The notes under the pieces: model-generated
What the model was told of the DNA's origin: nothing
The model's input: only the letters and a program-made list of their open reading frames with translations
Databases searched by the model: none
Shown: one piece after another, positions 41,273-49,661 of the stretch
Layout: every line of letters starts with the position of its first letter
Numbering within the stretch: the stretch's first letter is position 1
Position numbers and translations under genes: made by a program
Assembly (NCBI RefSeq): GCF_009467795.1
Contig: NZ_WIAX01000007.1
Span: 1-64,000 of the forward strand
DNA from: Nesterenkonia halophila
Lineage (GTDB): Bacteria; Actinomycetota; Actinomycetes; Actinomycetales; Micrococcaceae
Direction: 5' to 3'
DNA: 64,000 bases

Positions 41273-42400
41273 ATGCAGTTCGGAATCTTCAGCATCGGCG
41301 ATGTCACCCCGGACCCGACGACGGGTCGCACCCCCACGGAGCACGAGCGGATCAAGGCCATGGTCGCGATTGGGAAGAAGGCCGAGGAGGTCGGCCTGGA
41401 CGTCTTCGCGATGGGCCAGCACCACAACCCGCCCTTCGTCGCCCCGGCCAACCCGCCGATCCTCATGGCCCACCTCGCCGCCCAGACCGAGCGCATCCGG
41501 TTCTCCACGGCGACCACGCTGATCACCACCACTGATCCGGTGCGGCTGGCCGAGGACTACGCCTATGTCCAGCACCTCGCCGAGGGCCGGGTGGACCTCA
41601 CGCTGGGCCGCGGCAACACCGGCCCGGTCTACCCCTGGTTCGGCAAGGACATCCGCGCCGGCATCCCGCTCGCGGTGGAGAACTATGCGCTGCTGCACCG
41701 GCTGTGGCGGGAGAGCGACGTCGACTGGCAGGGTCGCTTCCGCACGGCGCTGCAGGGCTTCACCGCGACGCCGCGGCCGCTCGACGACGTGCCGCCCTTC
41801 GTCTGGCACGGCTCCATCCGCAGCCCGGAGATCGCCGAGCAGGCCGCGTACTACGGCGACGGCTTCTTCCACAACAACATCTTCTGGAACAAGGAGCACA
41901 CCGGACGGATGATCGAGATGTACCGGCAGCGGTACGAGGAGTACGGCCACGGCTCCGCCGACCAGGCGATCGTGGGGCTTGGCGGGCAGGTGTTCATGCG
42001 GCGCAACTCCCAGGACGCCGTCCGCGAGTTCCGTCCGTACTTCAACAACGCCCCGGTCTACGGCGGCGGACCGTCGCTGGAGGACTTCACCGAGCAGACC
42101 CCGCTGACCGTCGGCAGCCCTGAGCAGGTCATCGAGCGCACGCTGAGCTTCCGCGAGTACGCCGGCGACTATCAGCGTCAGCTGTTCCTCATGGACCACG
42201 CGGGCCTGCCGCTGAAGACGGTGCTCGAGCAGCTCGACATGCTCGGTGAGGAGGTCGTGCCGGTGCTGCGGCGGGAGGTCGCCGCCCGCGCGCCGGAGAC
42301 CACTCCCCAGGCCCCGACCCACGAATCGCTGGTGCTGCGTCGCCGCGAGGGGAAGGATCCGGTGCCCGGCGGCGTCAAGGCCGCCGGCGGACAGAGCTGA
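41273..42400 (+). CDS. Luciferase-like (LLM class) flavin-dependent oxidoreductase
   Basis: 375 residues. A bacterial-luciferase-type TIM barrel: MQFGIFSIGDVTPDP, DVFAMGQHHNPPF, IRFSTATTLITTTDPVRLAEDYA and VDLTLGRGNTGPVYPWFG. The family uses reduced flavin or F420; the substrate is not deducible. It is next to an alpha/beta hydrolase gene (229 nt, own promoter candidate) rather than in an obvious operon. A bulged GC hairpin follows (42448-42499). It appears inserted, with the hydrolase gene, between rplI and dnaB. Confidence 0.88.
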   Translation: MQFGIFSIGDVTPDPTTGRTPTEHERIKAMVAIGKKAEEVGLDVFAMGQHHNPPFVAPANPPILMAHLAAQTERIRFSTATTLITTTDPVRLAEDYAYVQHLAEGRVDLTLGRGNTGPVYPWFGKDIRAGIPLAVENYALLHRLWRESDVDWQGRFRTALQGFTATPRPLDDVPPFVWHGSIRSPEIAEQAAYYGDGFFHNNIFWNKEHTGRMIEMYRQRYEEYGHGSADQAIVGLGGQVFMRRNSQDAVREFRPYFNNAPVYGGGPSLEDFTEQTPLTVGSPEQVIERTLSFREYAGDYQRQLFLMDHAGLPLKTVLEQLDMLGEEVVPVLRREVAARAPETTPQAPTHESLVLRRREGKDPVPGGVKAAGGQS

Positions 42401-42447
42401 GCCGGGTCTGAGCCGCCTCTGGGCCGGGGTGCGCGGCGCGAGGACCC

Positions 42448-42499
42448 GGCCCGCCCGCGTCGTCGTCCGTCCGAGCATCGGGCGACGACGGCGCGGGCC
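42448..42499 (+). terminator. Hairpin after the LLM oxidoreductase gene
   Basis: GGCCCGCCCGCGTCGTCG (42448-42465) pairs with CGACGACGGCGCGGGCC (42483-42499) with a one-base bulge. The loop is 17 nt and there is no T-run. Confidence 0.5.
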
Positions 42500-42563
42500 G
42501 CTGCGGCGGATCGCGCATCCCGGCGGCGCCCACGCCGGGACGCCGCGGTCGGCCGCCGAGGCG

Positions 42564-42569
42564 TAGTCT
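42564..42569 (+). promoter_or_regulatory. Candidate -10 upstream of the alpha/beta hydrolase
   Basis: TAGTCT lies 60 nt before the ATG at 42630. It could drive the hydrolase and, by read-through, dnaB. Confidence 0.4.
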
Positions 42570-42629
42570 GGGGAGTCGAGGTCTGCCCGTGAGGCTTGCA
42601 GGCGGCTCCGGCGGCTTCGCGCAGGCACC

Positions 42630-43583
42630 ATGACCGAGCACGATGACCAGATGGACGAGGTGAGCAGCAGCGTGGAGACGATCTCCGTCGACGGCGCGAC
42701 GCTGGCCTGCGAGCTCAGTCGTCCCACCGGGGGAGCAGGCGGCTCCGGCGGCGAGGACCTCGCTCCCGTCGTGCAGCTGCACGGACTGACCTCCTGCACC
42801 GCCCGGGCGGGCGAGTCCGGACTGGACATGACCGGGCAGCTGGCCGAGCGCCGGGTGCTGCGCTGCGACGCCCGCGCCCACGGGGCCTCGACCGGCCGTC
42901 CCGTCGCCGCCGACCACACCTGGCCGCGGCTGGCCGAGGATCTGCTGAGGGTGCTGGAGACGATCCTCCCCGGCGAGGCCGTCCACGCCGTCGGCCCCTC
43001 GATGGGCGCGGCGACGCTGCTGCACGCCGCGCTGGTCGAGCCCGAGCGATTCGCCTCGCTGACTCTGCTGACTCCGCCGACCGCCTGGGAGACCCGCGCG
43101 ACGCAGGCCGGGCAGTACCGCCGCACCGCCGCCGTCGTCGAATCCCGCGGCGTCGACAGCTTCGTGCGCGCCCGTGCCCAGGCCGCGGCCCCGCCGGCGC
43201 TGGCCGGCCGTCCCCGCCGCGAGGAGCCCGCCGTCGCCGCCGAGGTGCTGGGTTCGGTGCTGCGCGGCGCGGCCGACTCCGACCTGCCCGACCCGGAGCG
43301 GATCGCGGGGCTGGAGATCCCCACGCTGCTCCTGGCCTGGACCGAGGACCCGGCGCATCCGATCGCCACCGCCGAGCGGCTGCACGAGCTCCTCGAGGGC
43401 TCGCGGCTGGCGGTCGCGGCGACGCCCGAGCAGCTGGACGCCTGGCCGGCGCGGGCCGCCGAGCATGTGGTCGCCCACGAGCCGCTCGCGCCGCCGTCGT
43501 CGTCCGCGTCCGGCGGGCCGCGCGCCGCCGGCAGACTCCTGCACAGCCCTTCCGGCGCGGGCGCGGCGTTCTGGCGAGGGTGA
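42630..43583 (+). CDS. Alpha/beta-fold hydrolase
   Basis: 317 residues. The oxyanion region is VVQLHGLTSCTARAG, DARAHGASTGRP follows as in many esterases and lactonases, and the nucleophile elbow is VGPSMGAATLLHAAL. A candidate acid is in WTEDPAHP and a late His in AAEHVVAHEP. Specificity is unknown. It precedes dnaB by 78 nt in the same direction. No signal peptide is seen, so it is probably cytoplasmic. Confidence 0.85.
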   Translation: MTEHDDQMDEVSSSVETISVDGATLACELSRPTGGAGGSGGEDLAPVVQLHGLTSCTARAGESGLDMTGQLAERRVLRCDARAHGASTGRPVAADHTWPRLAEDLLRVLETILPGEAVHAVGPSMGAATLLHAALVEPERFASLTLLTPPTAWETRATQAGQYRRTAAVVESRGVDSFVRARAQAAAPPALAGRPRREEPAVAAEVLGSVLRGAADSDLPDPERIAGLEIPTLLLAWTEDPAHPIATAERLHELLEGSRLAVAATPEQLDAWPARAAEHVVAHEPLAPPSSSASGGPRAAGRLLHSPSGAGAAFWRG

Positions 43584-43661
43584 CATGATGGAGGGTGCCG
43601 CCGATCCGGCGGCGTCGCTGTGCGACGACTGTCCGCTGCACGACCCCACGGAGGATCACCG

Positions 43662-45020
43662 GTGAGCTTGGAAGCCTACGACGCCGCCCCGCCCAGCATG
43701 GAGGCCCGCACTCCGCCGCAGGACATGGTGGCCGAGCAGTCCGTGCTCGGCGGCATGATGCTGTCCAAGGATGCGGTGGCCGACGTCGTCGAGGTCCTCA
43801 AGGGTCATGACTTCTACCGTCCGGCCCACGAGCTGATCTACGACGCGATCGTCGACCTCTACGGCCGCGGCGAGCCCGCCGACGTCGTCACGATCTCCGA
43901 CCACCTGACCAAGCGCCAGGAGCTGCAGCGCGCCGGCGGGCCGGCGTATCTGCACAACCTCGCCCAGTCGGTGCCGACCGCGGCGAACGCGGCCTTCTAC
44001 GGGGAGATCGTGCGCGAGCGGGCGATCCTGCGGCGGCTGGTCGAGGCCGGAACGAAGATCGCGCAGCTCGGCCATACCGCCGACGGCGAGGTCGAGAGCA
44101 TCGTCGACGAGGCGCAGGCGGAGATCTACAACGTCGCCGAGAACCGACAGAGTGAGGACTACGTCGCGCTCTCCGAGGTGCTGGTGCCGACGATCGACGA
44201 GATCGAGACCAACGCCAACCACGACGGCGGCCTGACCGGCATCCCGACCGGCTTCCGCGACCTCGACGACCTCACCCACGGCTTCCACGGCGGGCAGATG
44301 ATCATCGTCGCCGCGCGTCCGGCGATGGGCAAGTCGACCCTGGCGCTGGACTTCGCGCGCGCCGCGGCGGTCACCAACGGGATGACGGCGGCGTTCTTCT
44401 CGCTGGAGATGGGGCGCAACGAGATCGCGATGCGGCTGCTCTCCGCCGAGGCGAAGATCCAGTTCCAGGATCTGCGCAAGGGCGACATCCGCGACGACGA
44501 CTGGGACAAGATGTCGCTGGCGGTGGACAAGCTCAACGAGGTGCCGCTGTTCATCGACGACTCGCCGAACATGTCGCTGATGGAGATCCGCGCGAAGTGC
44601 CGGCGGCTGAAGCAGAAGAACAACCTCAAGGTCATCGTGCTCGACTATCTGCAGCTGCTCTCCTCCGGCAAGCGCGTCGAGTCCCGCCAGCAGGAGGTCA
44701 GCGAGTTCTCGCGAACGCTGAAGCTCCTGGCCAAGGAGCTCGACGTGCCGATCGTCGCGCTCTCCCAGCTGAACCGCGGGTCCGAGCAGCGCACCGACAA
44801 GCGCCCGCAGGTCTCGGACCTGCGCGAGTCCGGCTCGATCGAGCAGGACGCGGACATGGTGCTGCTGCTCCATCGCGAGGAGGTCTACGACAAGGAGTCC
44901 CCGCGCGCCGGCGAGGCCGACATCATCGTCGCCAAGAACCGTAACGGGCCCACCAAGGACATCGTCGTCGCCTTCCAGGGCCACTACGCCCGCTTCCAGG
45001 ACATGGCCCAGGACCTGTAG
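43662..45020 (+). CDS. dnaB: Replicative DNA helicase DnaB
   Basis: 452 residues from GTG 43662 (GGAGG, spacing 7). The N-terminal domain has PPQDMVAEQSVLGGMMLSKDA; the RecA-like motor has Walker A ARPAMGKST (K224), FFSLEMGRNEIAMRLL, IVLDYLQLL (Walker B) and LSQLNRGSEQR. It is intein-free. It unwinds DNA at the replication fork as a hexamer. It would normally follow rplI; here two metabolic genes and a 1-kb gap intervene. A 68-bp inverted repeat begins 15 nt after the stop. Confidence 0.97.
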   Translation: MSLEAYDAAPPSMEARTPPQDMVAEQSVLGGMMLSKDAVADVVEVLKGHDFYRPAHELIYDAIVDLYGRGEPADVVTISDHLTKRQELQRAGGPAYLHNLAQSVPTAANAAFYGEIVRERAILRRLVEAGTKIAQLGHTADGEVESIVDEAQAEIYNVAENRQSEDYVALSEVLVPTIDEIETNANHDGGLTGIPTGFRDLDDLTHGFHGGQMIIVAARPAMGKSTLALDFARAAAVTNGMTAAFFSLEMGRNEIAMRLLSAEAKIQFQDLRKGDIRDDDWDKMSLAVDKLNEVPLFIDDSPNMSLMEIRAKCRRLKQKNNLKVIVLDYLQLLSSGKRVESRQQEVSEFSRTLKLLAKELDVPIVALSQLNRGSEQRTDKRPQVSDLRESGSIEQDADMVLLLHREEVYDKESPRAGEADIIVAKNRNGPTKDIVVAFQGHYARFQDMAQDL

Positions 45021-45034
45021 GACCGCTGCCGCAA

Positions 45035-45102
45035 GGTGTCACGTCCTGACCCTGATCTCACGTCCGGGCCCGGACGTGACATCAGGGCGAGGACGTGACA
45101 CC
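45035..45102. repeat. 68-bp near-perfect, loopless inverted repeat after dnaB
   Basis: The 34-nt arms 45035-45068 and 45069-45102 pair with only three mismatches and no loop; the centre is CGGGCCCG. TCACGTCC occurs twice in each arm, directly or inverted. It may be the dnaB terminator, or a protein-binding cruciform. Confidence 0.75.
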
Positions 45103-45161
45103 CGGATCGCGCGCGGAGCCGCCGGTCGATGTCAACGGTGGGGCTGGCGGCCTACGCTGGC

Positions 45162-45503
45162 ATGACTATGACCGACCTGCCGCTGCTCGTCCTCACCGCC
45201 GCGCAGGACGCCTCGGGCGACGTCGTCGCCCCCTGGTGGCTGCGCATCGGGCTGATCGCCGCCGGGATGCTGGCCCTGGCGGCGGTGATGGCACTCATCC
45301 AGGCCCGGCACCCTCCCGCACGGGCGGCGACCTGGGCGGTGATCATCGTCTGTGTGCCGCTCCTCGGGCCGCTGGCCTACTTCGTGGTCGAGACGATCCG
45401 CTACCGGCGCGACCATCCGCACCCGACCAGAGGCCGGGCCGAGCGGTCGGTCACCGAGGACGACGACGGCGACGAGGCGGCAGGCGGGGCCCATGGCCGG
45501 TGA
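45162..45503 (+). CDS. Small membrane protein with a PLD-nuclease N-terminal-like (PLDc_N) domain
   Basis: 113 residues by the chosen ATG; ATGs at 45129 and 45168 are alternatives, and a TACGCT at 45153-45158 suggests a very short 5' end. Two hydrophobic helices (about residues 24-44 and 54-78) are followed by FVVETIRYRRDHPH, as in PLDc_N proteins, where the C-terminal basic/acidic tail is cytoplasmic. The function is unknown. It is convergent with the SDR gene. Confidence 0.7.
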   Translation: MTMTDLPLLVLTAAQDASGDVVAPWWLRIGLIAAGMLALAAVMALIQARHPPARAATWAVIIVCVPLLGPLAYFVVETIRYRRDHPHPTRGRAERSVTEDDDGDEAAGGAHGR

Positions 45504-45536
45504 GCGCCCGCCGCTCGACGCGGGGAGTCGCGTCGC

Positions 45537-46532
45537 TCACCGGTGCGCGGCGACGTCGATCTCCTCGGCCGGAGTCGTCTCCAGCAGCGGGATGAAGGTC
45601 CAGGCGTTCGGACGGGAGCCGTCGACGTCGGTGAGCCCGTAATGCTCGGCGAGCTCGTGGGAGCTGGTCGAACGGGTGTTCCACGCCGCGCGCTCGTCGT
45701 CGGCGGCCAGCGCGGCGATCCCGCGGGCGAGCATCGTCGGTGTCTCCGAGATGACGAACTCGTAGGGCGGCATCGCCCCGGAGACCCCGCGGTTGGCCTC
45801 CGCGGCGGAGCGCCAGGTCTCCTCGGTGACGCCGAAGCCCTCGAGCATCATCTCCGAGCGCAGCCAGCCCGGCGTCACCGACACCGCCGTCCCGCCGTGG
45901 GCGGCCAGTTCGTGGCCCTCGGCGAACGCCAGCCGATCCACGGCGGTCTTGGCGACGTCCAGGAAGACCGTGCCGCGGAAATGGTCGGCGTTGTAGTCCC
46001 GCGTCCCGTCGGTCACCTCCACCACCAGCCCGCCGGGCCGTCGGATCAGCAGCTCCAGCGCACGCTGGCTTGTGGTCAGATGCGTGAGGAACCCGGTGTC
46101 GAAGAGCCTCCGTCCGGCCTCGAGGTCGTACTCCCACAGCGGGACGTCGAACTCGACGTAGGCCTCGCCGCCGATGTCGTTGACCAGGATGTCCAGACCG
46201 CCCTGCTCGGCGTCGAGGCGCTCGATCAGCCCGCGCACCGCCTCGGGGTCCAGATGGTCGACGACGACCGGATGCGCGGTCCCGCCGGCCGCGGCGACCA
46301 GCTCGGCAGTGCCTTCGATCGTCTCGTCGCGCCCGTAGTCCGACGGAGCCCCGCGCGTGGAGCGGCCGGTGCAGTAGACGGTCGCGCCGGCACGGCCGAG
46401 CTCGACGGCGATCGCCCGGCCGGCCCCGCGGGTCGCGCCGGCGACCAGGGCGATGCGGCCGGTCAGGTCCGGCGTCGACGGCTGGGCGGCGGGTGCGGGC
46501 TCTGTGGAATGGGGCTCGGTACGTGCGGTCAT
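45537..46532 (-). CDS. Atypical short-chain dehydrogenase/reductase lacking the catalytic Tyr
   Basis: 331 residues. The dinucleotide-binding motif GATRGAGRAIAVELGRAG and the NDIGG element (NNAG equivalent) are present. At the active site YxxxK, the frame reads F-L-D-V-A-K-T-A-V, so Leu occupies the Tyr position while Lys remains. The codon is CTG on the minus strand. The enzyme may use another residue or be non-catalytic. Start ATG 46530-46532 with GAGGAGG. It is divergent from a WYL regulator that may control it. Confidence 0.85.
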   Translation of the reverse strand: MTARTEPHSTEPAPAAQPSTPDLTGRIALVAGATRGAGRAIAVELGRAGATVYCTGRSTRGAPSDYGRDETIEGTAELVAAAGGTAHPVVVDHLDPEAVRGLIERLDAEQGGLDILVNDIGGEAYVEFDVPLWEYDLEAGRRLFDTGFLTHLTTSQRALELLIRRPGGLVVEVTDGTRDYNADHFRGTVFLDVAKTAVDRLAFAEGHELAAHGGTAVSVTPGWLRSEMMLEGFGVTEETWRSAAEANRGVSGAMPPYEFVISETPTMLARGIAALAADDERAAWNTRSTSSHELAEHYGLTDVDGSRPNAWTFIPLLETTPAEEIDVAAHR

Positions 46533-46604
46533 CGGATGCCTCCTCGTCGATCACGGATGTGCCGTGCCGGTGAGTCTGCCGGCGATCCACGACAACCGGC
46601 GTCG

Positions 46605-46621
46605 GGAATCTCTAGGATTCC
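46605..46621. promoter_or_regulatory. Palindromic operator candidate over the WYL-gene -10
   Basis: GGAATC-TCTAG-GATTCC: perfect 6-bp arms around 5 nt, overlapping the -10 TAGGAT (46613-46618). That is a placement suited to autorepression. Confidence 0.6.
46613..46618 (+). promoter_or_regulatory. -10 element of the leaderless WYL-regulator gene
   Basis: TAGGAT, 7 nt before the ATG at 46626. A CCTCCT rather than a purine-rich ribosome binding site separates them. Confidence 0.6.
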
Positions 46622-46625
46622 TCCT

Positions 46626-47630
46626 ATGCGGACCTCACGGCTGATCGCGGTGCTCATGGAGCTCACCCGGCTGCGCCGCACCACCGTCGCCCGGCTGGCC
46701 GACCGGCACGGCGTCTCTGAGCGCACCGTCCAGCGGGATCTGGTCGCGCTGCAGGAGATCGGGGTGCCGCTGTGGACGCGCACGGGCCCGGCCGGCGGCG
46801 TCGGGCTGGTCGAGGGCTGGCGCTCGCCGCTGACCGGGATGACCGGTGCCGAGGTGCAGGCTCTGCTGATCGGCGCGGCCGGCGCGGGCGAGCTCGGCCT
46901 GGCCGCGGAGTTCGAGGCCGCCCGGGCGAAGATGCTCGCCGCGAGTCCCGGGACGGCGGGCGCCGAGACCGACGGCGCGACGGCCGGCGCAGCAGAACGG
47001 GCGGCCGAGCGAGTCCACATCGACCACGGCCGCTGGTTCACCGAGCCAGAGCGCCCGCCGGCGCTGCCCGAGGTCTCCCGCGCGGTGTGGCAGGACCGGC
47101 GCCTGTCGGTGCGCTACGAGCGCTCGGATCGCCCGCCGACGGACCGGCTGCTGGACCCGCTCGGCCTGGTGCTCAAGACCGACCGCTGGTACCTCGTCGC
47201 CGCCCATCGCGGGACGGTGCGCACCTACCGGCTCGCGCGGATCCTCGACGCCGTCGTCCGCGAGGACCCGTGCCGGCGACCGGAGTGCTTCTCGCTGGCC
47301 GAGCATTGGCGCGCCGCGCGGGCCGAGTTCGAGGCCTCGGTATTCCACCTGCGGGTGCGGCTGGAGATCCCGGAGTCCTCGATCCCGGCGCTGCGCGCCG
47401 CGCTGCCCGGCGTCGACGTCGACGGCGCCCTGGAGCACCCCGTCGGCCACAGCGTGGCCGACGACGACGGTGAGCGGCTGGTGCTGGAGCTCACCGTCGA
47501 GCGCGCGGACATCGCGGCCGCCCAGCTGCTGGCCGTGCCCGGCGTCGAGGTCCGCGCCCCGGAGCATCTGCGCGAGACGATGCTCGCCCGCGGCCGGGAC
47601 CTGATCGCCCGGCACGCGCCGCAGCGGTGA
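46626..47630 (+). CDS. YafY/DeoR-type HTH regulator with WYL domain
   Basis: 334 residues. The N-terminal helix-turn-helix (about 1-60) has TTVARLADRHGVSERTVQRDLVAL. The WYL domain (about 160-240) has YERSDRPPTDRLLDPLGLVLKTDRWYLVAAHRG, then the WCX-like C-terminus. WYL proteins sense nucleic-acid or nucleotide ligands. It is divergent from the SDR gene, its likely target. The GDPD gene converges 21 nt downstream. Confidence 0.9.
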   Translation: MRTSRLIAVLMELTRLRRTTVARLADRHGVSERTVQRDLVALQEIGVPLWTRTGPAGGVGLVEGWRSPLTGMTGAEVQALLIGAAGAGELGLAAEFEAARAKMLAASPGTAGAETDGATAGAAERAAERVHIDHGRWFTEPERPPALPEVSRAVWQDRRLSVRYERSDRPPTDRLLDPLGLVLKTDRWYLVAAHRGTVRTYRLARILDAVVREDPCRRPECFSLAEHWRAARAEFEASVFHLRVRLEIPESSIPALRAALPGVDVDGALEHPVGHSVADDDGERLVLELTVERADIAAAQLLAVPGVEVRAPEHLRETMLARGRDLIARHAPQR

Positions 47631-47651
47631 GCGGCGTCCCAGGACTCCAGC

Positions 47652-48542
47652 TCAGAGCCCGCGCAGCACCTCGTCCAGCACATCGGGCTCGTCGGTGATG
47701 ATCCCGTCGACGCCGTTGTCCACCAGCGTCTCCATCCGCGCCGGGTCGTTGACCGTGTAGACCAGAGTCTCCATGCCCAGCTCGTGCACCCGGTCGACGA
47801 ACTCCGGCGTCGCCACGCTGTGATGCGGGTTGATCTGATCGGCCCAGGAGGAGAACTCCTCCATCTGCGCGTCGGTGGGCTCGCCGAGCAGCCCGGCGGT
47901 GACCTGCGGCAGCTGCTGGTTGAACTCGGTCATGAACTCCCAGTCGAAGGACTGCACGACCAGCCGGTCGTTCGCCGTCGTCGAGGGCAGATAGCCCGGC
48001 TGCGCCTGCAGCGCGGCCACCAGGTCCTCGCTGATGCCCGGGTAGAGCGCCGGCGACTTCATCTCCAGCAGCAGCCCGGACGCCGAGGGGCGCAGCACGT
48101 CCAGCACCTCCTGCAGGGTGGGGATACGCTCGCCGGCGAACTCCGCGGACTTCCAGGAGCCGGCGTCGAGCTGCTTGAGCTCGGCCAGCGTGAAGTCGCC
48201 GACCTGGTAGGACTCCCGCTCCGGGAAGACCTGTTCGACGTCGGTGGTCCGGGTCAGGTCGACGTCGTGGATGACCACCAGCTCGCCGTCGGCGGAGCGC
48301 TGGACGTCGATCTCCACATAGTCGGCGCGGTCGGCGATGCCCTCCTGCACGGCGGCGAGGGTGTTCTCCGGGGCCTCGGCGCTGGAGCCGCGGTGGGCGA
48401 CCTCGGTCACCGCGACGTGGGCGGGACGCCCGTCCTGCGCGGACGCGGCGGCCTGGGCGGGCGCGGCATGGGCGGCGGTGGGCACGGAGATGAAGGCGAC
48501 GGCGGCGAGGCCGGCCAGGACATGGGTGCGACGGTCGGTCAC
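47652..48542 (-). CDS. Secreted glycerophosphodiester phosphodiesterase
   Basis: 296 residues from GTG 48540-48542 (GAGAGGGAG upstream). A signal peptide of about 26 residues (AGLAAVAFISVPTAAHA) precedes the GDPD TIM barrel. The metal/catalytic motifs are EVAHRGSSAEAPENTLAA, YVEIDVQRSADGELVVIHD and, later, LLLEMKSP and ITDEPDVL. It hydrolyses glycerophosphodiesters outside the membrane, to release glycerol-3-phosphate and an alcohol. It is monocistronic and divergent from a HAD phosphatase gene. Confidence 0.92.
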   Translation of the reverse strand: MTDRRTHVLAGLAAVAFISVPTAAHAAPAQAAASAQDGRPAHVAVTEVAHRGSSAEAPENTLAAVQEGIADRADYVEIDVQRSADGELVVIHDVDLTRTTDVEQVFPERESYQVGDFTLAELKQLDAGSWKSAEFAGERIPTLQEVLDVLRPSASGLLLEMKSPALYPGISEDLVAALQAQPGYLPSTTANDRLVVQSFDWEFMTEFNQQLPQVTAGLLGEPTDAQMEEFSSWADQINPHHSVATPEFVDRVHELGMETLVYTVNDPARMETLVDNGVDGIITDEPDVLDEVLRGL

Positions 48543-48657
48543 GATGCTCCCTCTCGGGTCGAACGCGGGGATGGCCGTCGCCGATCCTCCTCGATGCAGA
48601 TGGCGACGGCGCGACGGGGAGCCGACCGGCAGATGACCAACCGGTGAGCCCGGCCGA

Positions 48658-48663
48658 TAGGAT
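48658..48663 (+). promoter_or_regulatory. -10 element of the leaderless HAD gene
   Basis: TAGGAT, 6 nt before the GTG at 48670. Confidence 0.6.
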
Positions 48664-48669
48664 CGGGGC

Positions 48670-49530
48670 GTGACGACTGAGATGACGCCCGAGACCTTCT
48701 CCGCCCCGCCCCGTCTGGTCGCCTTCGACATCGACGGCACTCTGCTCGACTCCACGAAGCGGCCCCAGCCGGGCACGCTGCGGGCGCTGGACGGGCTGCG
48801 CGCGGCGGGCACGCGCATCATGCTCGCCTCCGGCCGGCCGATCCCCGGGCTGCGGGCGCTGGCCGAGCGCTGCGGACTGGGCGAGGACCTCATCCTCGCC
48901 GGGCTCAACGGGTCGGTGGTCGTCGACCAGGCCTCCGGCGAGGAGCTGGCCCGGCATCCGGTCGATCCGGCGCTGGCCGAGCCGCTGATCACCTGCGGGC
49001 TCGAGCACGGCGTGCTGATCATGCTGCCGCACGACGACGAGCTGGTGGTCGGCGACGACGCCCACCCGCAGGCGATCCACGAGGCCGCCGGCAACGGGCT
49101 CGCGCTGCGTGCGGTCGACGACGTCGCCCGGCCCGGCCTCGACCCGACCAAGATCCTCTTCTGCGCCGAGCGCGCCGAGCTGGAGGTGCTCGAGGCCGCG
49201 CTGCGCGAGCGCTTCGCCGAGCAGATCGAGCTGACGTATTCCTCGCGGATCTACCTGGAGGCGACCATCTCGGGAGTGGACAAGTCCAGCGCGCTGACCG
49301 ACTTCTGCCGCGCCGAGGGGATCGCGGTGCAGCAGACCATGGCCTTCGGCGACAACGGCAACGACGTGACCATGCTGCGCACCGCCGGCGTCGGGGTGGC
49401 GATGGGCAACGCGATCGCCGAGACGCGCGAGGCCGCCGACGTCGTCACCGCGACCCACGACGACGAGGGCATCGCCCGGGTGCTGGGCGCCTGGGTCGAC
49501 GTCGGGGAGCTGGCCCCGGCGGCGAGCTGA
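48670..49530 (+). CDS. Cof-type HAD-IIB hydrolase
   Basis: 286 residues from GTG 48670. Motif I is VAFDIDGTLLDSTK with the nucleophile Asp; motif II is IMLASGRP; the C-terminal motif is TMAFGDNGNDVTMLRTAGVGVAMGNA. A C2B cap lies between. Such enzymes dephosphorylate sugar phosphates or cofactors; the substrate here is unknown. The message is probably leaderless. It is 131 nt from the formaldehyde-dehydrogenase-like gene and transcribed in the same direction. Confidence 0.9.
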   Translation: MTTEMTPETFSAPPRLVAFDIDGTLLDSTKRPQPGTLRALDGLRAAGTRIMLASGRPIPGLRALAERCGLGEDLILAGLNGSVVVDQASGEELARHPVDPALAEPLITCGLEHGVLIMLPHDDELVVGDDAHPQAIHEAAGNGLALRAVDDVARPGLDPTKILFCAERAELEVLEAALRERFAEQIELTYSSRIYLEATISGVDKSSALTDFCRAEGIAVQQTMAFGDNGNDVTMLRTAGVGVAMGNAIAETREAADVVTATHDDEGIARVLGAWVDVGELAPAAS

Positions 49531-49661
49531 CCGACCCTCGGAGGTCCACCTCAGCGGCTTCGGAAAGGCAGGGCCGCACCTCTTGCCACGGGAGCCTGCG
49601 GCTGTGAGTGTGAGGAGCGGAATGTGACACACATCATCCTCAGCGAAGCAGGAGTCCAGCC

